This document shows positions 36,263 through 46,188 of a DNA stretch of 64,000 nt, piece by piece (position 1 is the first letter of the stretch; the number at the start of each line of letters is the position of its first letter). A program made the position numbers and the translations under genes. The stretch comes from Sedimentitalea arenosa (lineage in GTDB: Bacteria; Pseudomonadota; Alphaproteobacteria; Rhodobacterales; Rhodobacteraceae), in the NCBI RefSeq assembly GCF_016428585.1, contig NZ_JAELVR010000009.1, positions 159,895-223,894 on the forward strand, read 5' to 3'. The notes under the pieces were generated by a model, which was not told the DNA's origin, did not search any database, and saw only the letters and a list, made by a program, of their open reading frames with translations.

Positions 36263-38395
36263 ATGATTGCAGTTGATGATCTGATTGCGCTGGTCCGCAA
36301 CTACAACCCGAAAACCAATGCGGAACGCATCGCGTCGGCCTATGCCTACGGGATGCAGATGCACGAGGGCCAGTTCCGGCATTCGGGCGAGCCCTATTTC
36401 TCGCATCCCGTTGCGGTGGCCGCGATCCTGACCGAGCAACGGCTGGACGATGCGACGATCATCACGGCGCTTCTGCACGACACGATCGAGGACACCAAGG
36501 CCTCCTATCGCGAGGTCGAGTCCCGCTTCGGGACCGAGGTCGCGGAACTCGTCGACGGCGTCACCAAGCTGACCAACCTGCAACTGTCGAGCACCGAGAC
36601 AAAACAGGCCGAGAATTTCCGCAAGCTGTTCATGGCCATGTCCAAGGATCTGCGGGTGATCCTCGTGAAGCTGGCGGACCGGCTGCACAACATGCGCACG
36701 ATCAAGTCGATGCGGCCGGAAAAGCAGGTCCAGAAAGCGCGCGAAACGATGGATATCTATGCGCCGCTGGCCGGGCGCATGGGGATGCAATGGATGCGCG
36801 AGGAGTTGGAGGACCTGAGCTTCCGCGTGCTGAACCCGGAAGGCCGGCAATCTATCATCCGGCGGTTCATCACATTGCAGCGCGAAACCGGCGACGTGAT
36901 CCACCGTATCACCGGCGACATGCGGCATGAGTTGGAAAAGGCAGGGATCGAAGCGGAGGTCTTCGGCCGTGCCAAGAAGCCCTATTCGATCTGGCGCAAG
37001 ATGCAGGAGAAGGAGCAGGGGTTCTCGCGCCTGTCCGACATCTACGGCTTCCGTATCATTACCGCGAGCGAGGAGGATTGCTACCGCACGCTCGGCGCGA
37101 TCCACCAGCGCTGGCGCGCGGTGCCGGGCCGGTTCAAGGACTACATCAGCCAACCCAAGACGAACGGTTACCGGTCGATCCATACCACCGTGTCAGGACG
37201 TGACGGAAAACGGGTCGAAGTGCAGATCCGCACCCGCCAGATGCATGACGTCGCCGAAACCGGCGTCGCCGCGCATTGGTCCTATCGCGACGGGGTGCGC
37301 AGCGAAAACCCGTTCGCGGTCGATCCGGCGAAGTGGATCTCCGGGCTGACCGAACAATTCGACGCCGAGGAGGACCACGAGGATTTCCTCGAGGCGGTCA
37401 AGCTCGAGATGTATTCGGACCAGGTCTTCTGCTTCACGCCCAAGGGCGACGTGGTCAAGCTGCCGCGCGGCGCCACCCCGATCGACTATGCCTATGCGAT
37501 CCATACCCGGATCGGCGGCTCCTGTGTCGGCGCCAAGGTAGACGGTTTGCGCGTGCCGCTCTGGACGCGGCTGAAGAACGGGCAATCGGTCGAGATCATC
37601 ACCGCCGAAGGACAGACGCCGCAGACCAGCTGGCTGGACATCGCGACCACCGGAAAGGCCCGCACCGCAATCCGCCGCGCCCTGCGAGAGCTCGACCGGG
37701 AACGGTTCGTCAAGCTGGGACAGGAACTGGCGCGCGCCGCCTTCGAACATGTCGGCCGCAAGGCGACAGACAAGGCGTTGTCCACGGCCGCCAAGCACCT
37801 GCGCCTGCGCGATCGCAAGGAGTTGCTGGCGCGGCTTGGCAGCGCCGAACTGACCGCGCATGACGTGGTGCAGGCGGTCTATCCCGATCTCGCGCCGGAT
37901 CAGGGGGACCAGATATCGCCGCGCCGTGCCGTGATCGGCCTGTCGCCGGGCCAATCCTTTGAAAGGGCGCCCTGTTGCCAGCCGCTGCCCGGCGAACGCA
38001 TCGTGGGCATCACCTTCCGCGGCAAGGGTGTGGTTGTCCACGCGATCGACTGCGACAAGCTGAGCGAGTACGAGGATCAGCCCGAACGCTGGATCGACCT
38101 GCATTGGCACAGCGGGACGCACCCGGCGGTCTACGGCGCGACGCTGGACCTGACGATCGGGAACGACGCCGGCGTCCTGGGACGTATTTGCACATTGATC
38201 GGTGAAAAAAAGGCCAATATCAGCGACCTTGAGTTCATCGACCGGAAACCGGATTTTTACCGGCTGGTCGTCAAGGTCGAGCTGCGCGATGTCGAGCAGC
38301 TGCTGTCCCTGATGCTGGCGCTCGAGGCCGACAGCGATGTCGCGGCGGTGGAACGCTATCGAGAAAAGGCCAAGGTTCGCGCCTCGGTCAGTTGA
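36263..38395 (+). CDS. rsh: Bifunctional (p)ppGpp synthetase/hydrolase Rsh
   Basis: Makes and degrades the stringent-response alarmones. The 710-residue protein has all domains in order: HD hydrolase (HPVAVAAILTEQRLDDATII, LLHDTIEDT), synthetase (YGFRIITASEEDCYRTLG, then FKDYISQPKTNGYRSIHTTV), TGS (VFCFTPKGDVVKLPRGATPI), and a C-terminal ACT domain (LDLTIGNDAGVLGRICTLIG). The HDTIED residues are intact, and the synthetase loop has the RFKD form seen in bifunctional Rel/SpoT rather than the EXDD of RelA. It is the only rsh visible, in line with one long Rsh in alphaproteobacteria. Confidence 0.97.
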   Translation: MIAVDDLIALVRNYNPKTNAERIASAYAYGMQMHEGQFRHSGEPYFSHPVAVAAILTEQRLDDATIITALLHDTIEDTKASYREVESRFGTEVAELVDGVTKLTNLQLSSTETKQAENFRKLFMAMSKDLRVILVKLADRLHNMRTIKSMRPEKQVQKARETMDIYAPLAGRMGMQWMREELEDLSFRVLNPEGRQSIIRRFITLQRETGDVIHRITGDMRHELEKAGIEAEVFGRAKKPYSIWRKMQEKEQGFSRLSDIYGFRIITASEEDCYRTLGAIHQRWRAVPGRFKDYISQPKTNGYRSIHTTVSGRDGKRVEVQIRTRQMHDVAETGVAAHWSYRDGVRSENPFAVDPAKWISGLTEQFDAEEDHEDFLEAVKLEMYSDQVFCFTPKGDVVKLPRGATPIDYAYAIHTRIGGSCVGAKVDGLRVPLWTRLKNGQSVEIITAEGQTPQTSWLDIATTGKARTAIRRALRELDRERFVKLGQELARAAFEHVGRKATDKALSTAAKHLRLRDRKELLARLGSAELTAHDVVQAVYPDLAPDQGDQISPRRAVIGLSPGQSFERAPCCQPLPGERIVGITFRGKGVVVHAIDCDKLSEYEDQPERWIDLHWHSGTHPAVYGATLDLTIGNDAGVLGRICTLIGEKKANISDLEFIDRKPDFYRLVVKVELRDVEQLLSLMLALEADSDVAAVERYREKAKVRASVS

Positions 38396-38424
38396 GTTGG
38401 ACCGGGACAGTAGAGGACGCTCCC

Positions 38425-39081
38425 TTGGTATTCAGACGCCGTGACCGACGCCCGATGCTGCGCGCCACAGCGGATTTCCTGTATCCCAAGGGCGGCTGGA
38501 CCCGCGCGTTTCACTATATCAAGCACCGCGTCAGGCGCTTGCCCGACACGCCCGAACGGATCGCGCGCGGCATCTGGGCCGGAGTGTTCACGACCTTCAC
38601 GCCTTTCTACACCGTGCATTTCCTGGTTGCTTTCCTGATCGCGCGGCTGCTGCGCGGCAACATCCTGGCGGCGTTGATGGCTACCTTCTTCGGCAATCCG
38701 CTGACCTACGTGCCGATCGGCTTCGTGTCGCTGAAGACCGGTCATTTCCTGCTGGGCGACACGATCGAAGAGCAGGCGGCGCGCTCGTTCGGCGGCAAGT
38801 TCGTCGACGCGGGCGGCGACCTCAAGAACAATTTCCTGGCCCTGTTCACCGATCGCGAGCCCGATTGGCACGGACTCAGCGTGTTCTATGACGAGGTCTT
38901 CCTGCCCTACCTTGTGGGTGGCATCATCCCGGGCGCCATCACCGCGACTGTCTGCTATTTTCTGAGTGTACCGCTGATCCGCGCCTATCAGAACCGGCGC
39001 AAGAAGATCATCAAGAAGAAATTCGACGCGATCCGCAAAAAAGCCGAAGCGAAGGCTGACGGCGTGGCCAAAGCGGACTAG
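38425..39081 (+). CDS. DUF2062 membrane protein
   Basis: A 218-residue membrane protein with the DUF2062 signature PERIARGIWAGVFTTFTPFY followed by a helix and FFGNPLTYVPIGF. The C-terminus is highly basic (NRRKKIIKKKF, AEAKADG). The TTG at 38425 is chosen because GAGGA lies 8 bp before it and it gives VFRRRDRRPML, the usual roseobacter start; an ATG 30 bp later is possible. DUF2062 is conserved at this position between rsh and pdxJ. Function unknown. Confidence 0.85.
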   Translation: MVFRRRDRRPMLRATADFLYPKGGWTRAFHYIKHRVRRLPDTPERIARGIWAGVFTTFTPFYTVHFLVAFLIARLLRGNILAALMATFFGNPLTYVPIGFVSLKTGHFLLGDTIEEQAARSFGGKFVDAGGDLKNNFLALFTDREPDWHGLSVFYDEVFLPYLVGGIIPGAITATVCYFLSVPLIRAYQNRRKKIIKKKFDAIRKKAEAKADGVAKAD

Positions 39082-39113
39082 TGTCACACGAGACACCTTG
39101 ACGGAATCCGACC

Positions 39114-39860
39114 ATGACAGACCATCGACTGCGCCTTGGCGTGAACATCGACCATGTGGCGACCGTGCGCAACGCGCGCGGCGGCGATACGCCCGATCCG
39201 CTGCGGGCCGCGCGGATCGCAGAGGCGGCGGGGGCCGATGGCATCACGGCGCATCTGCGCGAAGACCGGCGCCACATCAGCGATGCCGATATCGACGGGC
39301 TGATGGACGTGCTGAGCATCCCGCTCAACTTCGAGATGGCCGCGACCGCGGAAATGCAGACCATCGCGCTGCGCCACAAGCCACACGCGGTCTGCATCGT
39401 GCCGGAGAAACGCGAGGAACGCACAACAGAAGGCGGGCTGGAGGTCGCGCGCGAGGAAAACCGCCTTGCTCATTTCATAGCGCCGCTGCGCGAGGCCGGA
39501 TGCCGGGTGTCGATTTTCATCGCTGCGGACAAGCGCCAGATCGAGGCCGCGCACCGGATCGGAGCGGAGGTGATCGAACTGCATACCGGCGCCTATTGCG
39601 ACGCGCACCATGAGGGCCGGCACGAGGACCGCGACCGCGAACTGGAGGCGCTGCGCGAGATGTCGACCTTCGCCCACGGTCTGGGTCTTGAGGTGCACGC
39701 CGGGCATGGTCTCACCTATGACACGGTGCAGCCGGTCGCGGCCTTTCCCGAGGTGCGCGAGCTCAACATCGGTCACTTCCTGATCGGCGAGGCGATCTTT
39801 CGCGGACTTGAACCCGCGATCTCTGAAATGCGCCGCCTGATGGACACGGCCCGGTCCTGA
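39114..39860 (+). CDS. pdxJ: Pyridoxine 5'-phosphate synthase
   Basis: Condenses 3-amino-2-oxopropyl phosphate with DXP to make PNP in vitamin B6 synthesis. The 248-residue TIM-barrel protein shows [55 protein letters not shown] and [12 protein letters not shown], and the C-terminal [14 protein letters not shown]. Its ATG is 32 bp after DUF2062, and acpS follows, a standard pdxJ-acpS pair. Confidence 0.97.
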   Translation: MTDHRLRLGVNIDHVATVRNARGGDTPDPLRAARIAEAAGADGITAHLREDRRHISDADIDGLMDVLSIPLNFEMAATAEMQTIALRHKPHAVCIVPEKREERTTEGGLEVAREENRLAHFIAPLREAGCRVSIFIAADKRQIEAAHRIGAEVIELHTGAYCDAHHEGRHEDRDRELEALREMSTFAHGLGLEVHAGHGLTYDTVQPVAAFPEVRELNIGHFLIGEAIFRGLEPAISEMRRLMDTARS

Positions 39861-39876
39861 ACGAAGCGTGGGCGCG

Positions 39877-40287
39877 ATGATTCTGGGCATCGGCACGGAC
39901 CTGGCCAATATCGACCGGATCCAGAACACGTTGGACCGGTTCGGCGACCGCTTTCGCAACCGCGTTTTCACTGACGTCGAGCAGCGCAAGGCCGAGCGTC
40001 GCCGTGATGTCGCCGGCACCTACGCCAAGCGGTGGGCCGCCAAGGAGGCGTGCTCCAAGGCGCTTGGCACCGGGTTGCGCATGGGTATCGCCTGGAAGGA
40101 CATGGCGGTCAGCAACCTGCGCACCGGACAGCCGGTGATGCATGTCACGGGCTGGGCCGCAGAGCGCCTCGCAGAGATGACACCGGCAGGGTACGAGGCG
40201 ATCATTCATGTCACTCTGACAGACGATCACCCCTGGGCGCAGGCCTTCGTGGTAATCGAGGCCCGCCCCGTGGCCGACCTACCGTGA
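39877..40287 (+). CDS. acpS: Holo-[acyl-carrier-protein] synthase
   Basis: Transfers phosphopantetheine from CoA to ACP. The 136-residue protein has D8 in [14 protein letters not shown] and E57 in [16 protein letters not shown], the two metal-binding residues. The ATG giving MILGIGTD is used, since a GTG 9 bp upstream only adds VGA. It lies 16 bp after pdxJ and 66 bp before lepB. Confidence 0.96.
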   Translation: MILGIGTDLANIDRIQNTLDRFGDRFRNRVFTDVEQRKAERRRDVAGTYAKRWAAKEACSKALGTGLRMGIAWKDMAVSNLRTGQPVMHVTGWAAERLAEMTPAGYEAIIHVTLTDDHPWAQAFVVIEARPVADLP

Positions 40288-40353
40288 CTGCGCCTTGACA
40301 CTGACCAAACCGGCCCGCATGTAGCGCCCAAACCAGCAAGACCGGAGAGCCGA

Positions 40354-41190
40354 ATGGCCGATGACGCCAAAAAGGGAAACGCGATCGTCGAAACGATCAA
40401 GACCATCGTCTATGCCCTGCTGATTGCCGGCGTCTTTCGCACGCTGTTCTTCCAGCCGTTCTGGATTCCCTCCGGGTCCATGAAGGAAACGCTGTTGATC
40501 GGCGATTTCCTTTTCGTCAACAAGATGGCCTATGGCTATTCCTATGCGTCCTGCCCCAGCGTCATCATGCCCGGCATCGGTATCAACATCGACGCCGAGG
40601 ACATCTGCGGCATGTTCCGCGGCGACAACAGCCGCCTTTTCGGCTCCGAGCCCGAGCGGGGCGATGTCGTCGTGTTCCGCCACCCCGTCACCGGGCGCGA
40701 TTTCATCAAGCGTGTCGTGGGACTGCCCGGTGACCGCATCCAGATGCGCCAGGGTGTCCTGTCGATCAATGACGTTCCGGTCGAACTGACGCCGGATGGG
40801 GTGTTCACCGAAACCTTCGAACCGCAGGGTCCGCAGGGAACGCGCCCGCGCTGCGCCAACGGTCCGGTCGGACAGGGCGGCGCCTGTGAAAAGCTCCGCT
40901 TCATCGAAACCTTCCCCGAAGGTGGTTCGCACATCGTGCTCGACATCGGACCGCAGAGCATGGACGATACCGGGGTCTATATGGTGCCCGAGGGACATTT
41001 CTTCTTCATGGGGGACAACCGCGACAATTCGAGCGACAGCCGTCTGCCCCAGAGCGCCGGCGGCGTCGGCTTCGTGCCGTTCGAAAACCTCATCGGCCGG
41101 GCGGATCGCGTGATGTTCAGCTCCGCTGGTCGCTCGATGCTGTTTTTCTGGACCTGGCGTGGCGACCGGTTCTTCAAGGCGGTGGAGTGA
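40354..41190 (+). CDS. lepB: Signal peptidase I
   Basis: Cuts signal peptides from exported proteins at the outer face of the membrane. The 278-residue protein has one N-terminal helix ([16 protein letters not shown]), the catalytic Ser42 in [12 protein letters not shown], and Lys119 in [14 protein letters not shown], plus box [12 protein letters not shown]. An insertion between the catalytic Ser and Lys contains Cys residues (SCPSV, DICGM). The stop overlaps the rnc start by GTGA, so it is coupled to rnc. Confidence 0.97.
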   Translation: MADDAKKGNAIVETIKTIVYALLIAGVFRTLFFQPFWIPSGSMKETLLIGDFLFVNKMAYGYSYASCPSVIMPGIGINIDAEDICGMFRGDNSRLFGSEPERGDVVVFRHPVTGRDFIKRVVGLPGDRIQMRQGVLSINDVPVELTPDGVFTETFEPQGPQGTRPRCANGPVGQGGACEKLRFIETFPEGGSHIVLDIGPQSMDDTGVYMVPEGHFFFMGDNRDNSSDSRLPQSAGGVGFVPFENLIGRADRVMFSSAGRSMLFFWTWRGDRFFKAVE

Positions 41191-41873
41191 AACTCTCGGC
41201 CGAGCTTCAGGCGTTCCAGCGCCGGATCGGCCACGAGTTCACCCGGCCCGACCTGCTGGTGCGGGCGTTGACCCACGGGTCGGTGTCCTCGCAGACCCGT
41301 CCGGACAACCAGAGGCTCGAATTCCTCGGCGATCGTGTGCTTGGCCTGGTGATGGCGACGGCGCTTCTGGAGCGTGACAAGTCGGCCAGCGAAGGGCAAC
41401 TGGCGCCCCGGTTCAACGCTCTGGTGCGCAAGGAAACCTGTGCCGACGTTGCGCGCGATATCGACCTGGGCGCGGTGCTCAAGCTGGGCCGATCCGAGAT
41501 GCTGTCGGGCGGGCGGCGCAAGCAGGCGCTGTTGGGCGACGCGATCGAGGCCGTGATAGCCGCCGTCTACAAGGATGGCGGGTTCGAGGCCGCTCAGGCG
41601 ATGATCCTGCGCCTCTGGGGCAAACGGATCGATCTGGTCGACGCGGATGCGCGCGATCCAAAGACCGCTTTGCAGGAATGGGCGCAGGCGCGCGGCGAAA
41701 CCCCGCCCGCCTATGTCGAGCTTGAACGGTCGGGTCCGGATCACGCCCCGGTCTTTACGATGGCGGCACGCCTGCAGAGCGGTACCGAGGCCCGCGCAAG
41801 CGCGAAATCCAAGCGCCTCGCCGAACAGCGCGCAGCCGCAATGCTGCTACAACAACTGGAGGACGACGCATGA
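41187..41873 (+). CDS. rnc: Ribonuclease III
   Basis: Cuts double-stranded RNA in rRNA and mRNA processing. The 228-residue protein has the signature [14 protein letters not shown] with its acidic metal ligands, [16 protein letters not shown] (second acidic cluster), and a C-terminal dsRBD ([14 protein letters not shown] to [13 protein letters not shown]). The GTG start is inside the lepB stop (GTGA), and era starts inside its own stop (ATGA). Confidence 0.97.
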   Translation: MKLSAELQAFQRRIGHEFTRPDLLVRALTHGSVSSQTRPDNQRLEFLGDRVLGLVMATALLERDKSASEGQLAPRFNALVRKETCADVARDIDLGAVLKLGRSEMLSGGRRKQALLGDAIEAVIAAVYKDGGFEAAQAMILRLWGKRIDLVDADARDPKTALQEWAQARGETPPAYVELERSGPDHAPVFTMAARLQSGTEARASAKSKRLAEQRAAAMLLQQLEDDA

Positions 41874-42766
41874 GCCGCGCCGGATTCGTCGCCCTGATCG
41901 GAGAGCCGAACGCAGGCAAGTCGACCCTGTTGAACCGAATGGTCGGGGCCAAGGTCTCGATCGTCACTCACAAGGTGCAGACCACACGGGCCCGCATTCG
42001 CGGTGTGGCGATGGAGGGCGAGACGCAGATCGTCTTCGTCGATACACCGGGCCTGTTCCAGCCGCGCCGTCGGCTGGACCGCGCCATGGTCGCGGCCGCC
42101 TGGGGCGGTGTGGCCGATGCGGACTGTGTTGTCCTGCTGATCGAAGCGCATCGTGGTGTCACCGAGGGCGTCGAGCGGATTCTCGAGGGTCTCGGCGAAA
42201 GCCACAAGGTGGCACTGGCGATCAACAAGATCGACCGTGTCAAGGCCGAGGTCCTGCTCGCGCTCAGCAAGGACATGAACGATCGGTTCGCCTTCGCCGA
42301 AACCTTCATGATCTCGGCCGAAAAGGGCCACGGGGTCGAAGCGCTGCGTAAATGGCTCGCGCAGGAAATGCCGGAAGGCCCGTGGCTCTATCCCGAGGAC
42401 CAGATCGCCGACCTCCCGATGCGCATGATCGCAGCAGAAATGACGCGCGAGAAACTCACCCTGCGCCTGCACCAGGAATTGCCCTACCAGATGACGGTGG
42501 AAACCGAGGCCTGGGAGGAACGCAAGGACGGTTCGGCACGGATCGACCAGGTGATCTACGTCGTCCGCGATGGCCACAAGGGGATCGTTCTTGGCCACAA
42601 GGGCGAGACGATCAAAGCGGTCTCGAAGGCCGCCCGCGAGGAGATCGCCGCGTTTCTCGGACGCAAGGTGCATCTCTTCCTGCAGGTCAAGGTGCGGCCG
42701 AACTGGCTGGAAGAGGCCGAACGCTTTTCGGAAATGGGACTGGATTTCAAGGACGGAGACGGGTGA
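41870..42766 (+). CDS. era: GTPase Era
   Basis: A GTPase for 16S rRNA maturation and 30S assembly. The 298-residue protein has G1 [15 protein letters not shown]2 [10 protein letters not shown]3 [11 protein letters not shown]4 NKIDRVK and a C-terminal KH domain ([19 protein letters not shown]). It overlaps rnc by 4 bp, the classical rnc-era pair, with recO after a short interruption. Confidence 0.97.
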   Translation: MSRAGFVALIGEPNAGKSTLLNRMVGAKVSIVTHKVQTTRARIRGVAMEGETQIVFVDTPGLFQPRRRLDRAMVAAAWGGVADADCVVLLIEAHRGVTEGVERILEGLGESHKVALAINKIDRVKAEVLLALSKDMNDRFAFAETFMISAEKGHGVEALRKWLAQEMPEGPWLYPEDQIADLPMRMIAAEMTREKLTLRLHQELPYQMTVETEAWEERKDGSARIDQVIYVVRDGHKGIVLGHKGETIKAVSKAAREEIAAFLGRKVHLFLQVKVRPNWLEEAERFSEMGLDFKDGDG

Positions 42767-42778
42767 CCGGATTGCCTC

Positions 42779-42802
42779 GCTTCATCTTCGTCCAAGTACT
42801 CC
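42779..42802 (-). repeat. Intergenic repeat element, copy 2
   Basis: On the minus strand the core GGAGTACTTGGACGAAGATG continues AAGC and matches copy 1 (23246-23269) at 22 of 24 positions, in the opposite orientation. It lies between era and DUF1491. The sequence before it (minus strand, GCCTCCGGCGG) could form a small hairpin like the one in copy 1. Confidence 0.6.
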
Positions 42803-42854
42803 CGCCGGAGGCGTCCGCCCCAACCGCTCTCGCCGCACCCCGCCGCTGCACCCC

Positions 42855-43184
42855 ATGACGCGCCTTACCGCGTCCTTCTGGGTGCAGGCCTACCTGACAC
42901 GACTGCGCCTCTCGGACATTCCGGCCTTCGTGGTCCATCACGGGGACGACGTCGCCGGTGCGGTGCTGGTCAAGCTCAACACGCTCGACGGGCAGGCGCG
43001 GGCGTTTCAGCGCAGTTTCGACCTGCAGACTGGGGCGCGCCGCTGGATCGAACTGCTCGGCGGGATCGAGGGTGAGGTCGACGCCGCCATCGCGCGGCAA
43101 CGCGGTTTCGATCCCGATCTCTGGGTGATCGAAGTCGAAGATCGTGGCGGGCGGCATTTGCTTGACGAGCCCGGTCTGGACTAG
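42855..43184 (+). CDS. DUF1491 family protein
   Basis: A 109-residue cytosolic protein of the DUF1491 family, found mainly in alphaproteobacteria between era and recO. LTASFWVQAYLTRLRLSDIP and VVHHGDDVAGAVLVKLN are typical, with VEDRGGRHLLDEPG at the end. No function is known. The ATG has no strong ribosome site, and the intergenic repeat lies just upstream, so it may depend on a weak start. Confidence 0.85.
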   Translation: MTRLTASFWVQAYLTRLRLSDIPAFVVHHGDDVAGAVLVKLNTLDGQARAFQRSFDLQTGARRWIELLGGIEGEVDAAIARQRGFDPDLWVIEVEDRGGRHLLDEPGLD

Positions 43185-43224
43185 GGTGAGGCGGTCAAAC
43201 ACAGCGACAGGGCAGCTCTGATCC

Positions 43225-43950
43225 ATGGATTGGCGCGATCACGGAATTCTTCTGACGTCTCGCCAACATGGCGAAACCTCGGCCATCATCGACGTGTTCA
43301 CCCGCCGTCATGGTCGCCATTCCGGTGTCGTGCGCGGTGGCACCAGCCGCAAGATCGCGCCGATCCTGCAGCCGGGCGCCCAACTCGACCTGGCCTGGCG
43401 TGCGCGGCTCGAAGATCACCTCGGTACCTACCAGGTCGAACCGCTGCGCAGCCGCGCCGCCGCCGCGCTGTCCGGTCGGCTGGCACTGGCCGGGTTGAAT
43501 GCGGTGACGGCGCTGCTTAGCTTTTGCCTGCCCGAGCGCGAGGCCCATTCCGATCTCTACCAGCGCAGCGAGCAACTGCTCGACCTGCTCGGGCAGGACG
43601 ATATCTGGCCCTTGGCCTATTTGCGCTGGGAACTCGCCTTGCTGCAGGACTTGGGCTTCGGGATCGATCTTTCCGCCTGCGCCGCAACCGGTGCAACCGA
43701 GGAGCTGGTCTATGTCTCGCCCAGGTCCGGGCGGGCGGTGTCACGCGCGGGGGCAGGTGAATGGGCGGACCGCATGCTGCCGCTGCCGCCGGTCATGCGC
43801 GGCGAAGGTCTGGCCCCGGATGAAGAGATCGCCATCGCGCTCGGGACGACCGGCCATTTCCTAAAACACAGGCTCGCCCCGGCCCTTGGCCATGCTCAGG
43901 TGCCCGAGGCACGCGGCCGGTTTATCGATGTGTTCAGCCGTCGGCTCTGA
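43225..43950 (+). CDS. recO: DNA repair protein RecO
   Basis: Mediates RecA loading in the RecFOR pathway. The 241-residue protein has an N-terminal OB-fold ([38 protein letters not shown]) and the helical rest, but no complete Cys4 zinc motif is seen near residues 150-180 (DLSACAATG has one Cys). It ends the rpoZ-to-recO series. Its last 17 bp overlap the convergent lipoprotein gene. Confidence 0.92.
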   Translation: MDWRDHGILLTSRQHGETSAIIDVFTRRHGRHSGVVRGGTSRKIAPILQPGAQLDLAWRARLEDHLGTYQVEPLRSRAAAALSGRLALAGLNAVTALLSFCLPEREAHSDLYQRSEQLLDLLGQDDIWPLAYLRWELALLQDLGFGIDLSACAATGATEELVYVSPRSGRAVSRAGAGEWADRMLPLPPVMRGEGLAPDEEIAIALGTTGHFLKHRLAPALGHAQVPEARGRFIDVFSRRL

Positions 43951-44317
43951 ACACCATTTCGCCTCCGGAATCATTGCGCAAGATCAGGACATCGCCGGAC
44001 ACTTCCGATTGCGTCATGCCGGCCAGCGCGGAAAGAACCGTGGCATCAGCGCGACAGGGCGGCGTGCTTCGTGGAACAGGTCGGATTTCAAACCATGGGT
44101 AGGGCGCGGCCAGTTCGCCGGCGAACTCACCGCAGGCGGTTCGCCCCTGTATCTGTCCAGCCGCGGCGAAGGTCAGCAAGAGAGGCGGAGGTCGGGTGTC
44201 GCCTTTCACTTCGACGAGGCGCCAAACCCGGTGGTCCGCCCCATACGCGGTGAGTGTTTCATCGCCGGCGCAGCCCGTCAGCGGGAGACACGCCAAACCT
44301 GTCAGGGCGCGCCGCAA
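43934..44317 (-). CDS. META-domain lipoprotein
   Basis: A 127-residue outer-membrane lipoprotein resembling HslJ. A TTG start gives [20 protein letters not shown], with a lipobox LTGC ending the signal. The domain reads [45 protein letters not shown], the usual META pattern. The start is inferred from the lipobox; there is no ATG and the ribosome site is weak. It follows mcd on the same strand and overlaps recO on the other side. Confidence 0.72.
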   Translation of the reverse strand: MRRALTGLACLPLTGCAGDETLTAYGADHRVWRLVEVKGDTRPPPLLLTFAAAGQIQGRTACGEFAGELAAPYPWFEIRPVPRSTPPCRADATVLSALAGMTQSEVSGDVLILRNDSGGEMVFRADG

Positions 44318-44345
44318 TGCGACTCTGACCGCGCAAGGGGCGATC

Positions 44346-46043
44346 TTATCCCAGCAAGCGACGGGCGATGACTTGCGCCTGGATTTCGGCGGCGCCTTCG
44401 AAAATGTTGAGGATCCGGGCGTCGCAGAGCACGCGGCTGATCTTGTATTCCAGTGCAAACCCGTTGCCCCCATGAATCTGCAGGCCGTTGTCGGCCGCAG
44501 CCCAGGCGACGCGGGCGCCAAGCAGCTTGGCCATCCCGGCCTCGAGATCACAGCGCCGGCCCTCGTCCTTCTCGGTGGCGCTGAAATAGGTCAGCTGCCG
44601 CGCGACCATGATCTCGACCGCCATCATCGCCAGCTTGCCCGACACACGCGGGAAGTTGATCAGCGACTTGCCGAACTGCTTGCGGTCGATCGCGTATTGC
44701 ATCGAGATGTCGAGCGCCGACTGCGCAACGCCGATTGCGCGCGCGGCAGTCTGGATGCGGGCGGATTCGAACGTCTCCATCAGCTGCTTGAAGCCCTTGC
44801 CCTCCTCGCCGCCGAGCAGGTTCTCGCCCTTGACGTGGAAGTTGTCAAAGCCCAGCTCGTATTCCTTCATGCCGCGATAGCCCAGAACCTCGATCTCGCC
44901 CCCGGTCATGCCTTCGGTCGGAAAGGGGACGTCGTCCGTGCCGGGAGTCTTTTCGGCCAGGAACATCGACAAGCCGCGATGGTCGGTGCTGTCGGGATCG
45001 GTGCGCGCCAGCAACGTCATCACATGGGTGCGCGCGGCATGGGTGATCCATGTCTTGTTGCCGGTGACGCGGTAGTCTTCGCCATCCTTGACCGCGCGGG
45101 TGCGCAGGGATCCGAGGTCGGACCCGGTATTGGGTTCGGTAAAGACGGCAGTTGGCAGGGTCTCGGCGCTGGCCAGCCGCCGAAGCCACTTCTCTTTTTG
45201 GGCGTCGGTGCCGCCGCAAAGGATGAGTTCGGCCGCGATTTCAGAGCGTGTTCCGAGCGAGCCGACGCCGATATAACCGCGTGACAGTTCTTCGGACACG
45301 ACGCACATTGATGCCTTGGACAGGCCAAGACCGCCGTATTCCTCGGGGATGGTCAGGCCGAACACGCCCATCTCGGCCAGTTCCTCGATGATTTCCATCG
45401 GGATCAGTTCGTCCTTGAGATGCCAGTCATGGGCAAAGGGTTCGACCTTCTCAACAGCATAGCGGCGGAACTGTTCGCGGATCATCTCGAGCTCTTCTTC
45501 GAGCCCAGAGGCACCGACCGTTATGTTGGCCGAGTGTTCTTGCATCAACTCGACAAGGCGGCTCCGTGCGGCCTGGCTGTTGCCGTTTTGCGTCAGGGTC
45601 ATGATTTCCGGTGTCATCATCCCGCGCATGTCGTCCTGGCTCAGCCCGATATCCTGGGCGCGCAGGATTTCGCCCTGGCTCATCGGGATGCCGCCGTAGA
45701 TCTGCCAGAGATACTCGCCGAACGCGATCTGGTGGATCAGTTGTTCGGTCTCGCCGAACTTGCCCTGCTCGCTCAGGCGTTCCGCCCAGCCCTGCATCTG
45801 ACGCAGGCTCTGTGCGTACGTGGCCAGCCAGGCCAGGCCGTGCGCGGCGGTCTGATGCGCTTCGATCAGGGCACCAGAGACACGCCCCCCCTCGCTGACC
45901 ATGTCGCGCACGCGGTTGCGCGCGATGTCCAGAATGCCGTCGACCGGAGCCACGGCCGCGCCGGTCAACGTCAGGAGATCCGGCAGGATCACGGTTTTTG
46001 CACCTTTGGTCGCCACTGTCACATCCTGTCCGTCATGAGCCAT
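44346..46043 (-). CDS. mcd: (2S)-Methylsuccinyl-CoA dehydrogenase
   Basis: Oxidises (2S)-methylsuccinyl-CoA to mesaconyl-CoA in the ethylmalonyl-CoA pathway for acetyl-CoA assimilation. The 565-residue size is far above normal acyl-CoA dehydrogenases (about 380). The first 170 residues (EAHQTAAHGLAWLATYAQ, IHQIAFGEYLWQIYGG) form the N-terminal extension found in Mcd. The dehydrogenase core follows: LTIPEEYGGLGLSKASM, VSEELSRGYIGVGSL, AVFTEPNTGSDLGS, and GYRGMKEYELGF. The ETF subunits are encoded 10 kb away in the same window. The identification is by domain layout from established knowledge and is strong. Confidence 0.9.
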   Translation of the reverse strand: MAHDGQDVTVATKGAKTVILPDLLTLTGAAVAPVDGILDIARNRVRDMVSEGGRVSGALIEAHQTAAHGLAWLATYAQSLRQMQGWAERLSEQGKFGETEQLIHQIAFGEYLWQIYGGIPMSQGEILRAQDIGLSQDDMRGMMTPEIMTLTQNGNSQAARSRLVELMQEHSANITVGASGLEEELEMIREQFRRYAVEKVEPFAHDWHLKDELIPMEIIEELAEMGVFGLTIPEEYGGLGLSKASMCVVSEELSRGYIGVGSLGTRSEIAAELILCGGTDAQKEKWLRRLASAETLPTAVFTEPNTGSDLGSLRTRAVKDGEDYRVTGNKTWITHAARTHVMTLLARTDPDSTDHRGLSMFLAEKTPGTDDVPFPTEGMTGGEIEVLGYRGMKEYELGFDNFHVKGENLLGGEEGKGFKQLMETFESARIQTAARAIGVAQSALDISMQYAIDRKQFGKSLINFPRVSGKLAMMAVEIMVARQLTYFSATEKDEGRRCDLEAGMAKLLGARVAWAAADNGLQIHGGNGFALEYKISRVLCDARILNIFEGAAEIQAQVIARRLLG

Positions 46044-46188
46044 GAATCACATCCTTCTCTGCTTGCCCCGGTCCTAGTCACTTCGCAGGTGCAGCGCAAC
46101 TTAAATACGGCATTGATGCTCCAAAAGACCAATTGTTGCGCGTCGCTTTTCTTGCTGCATCCGCGTAGGGCGATGGTAAGAGACGTTT

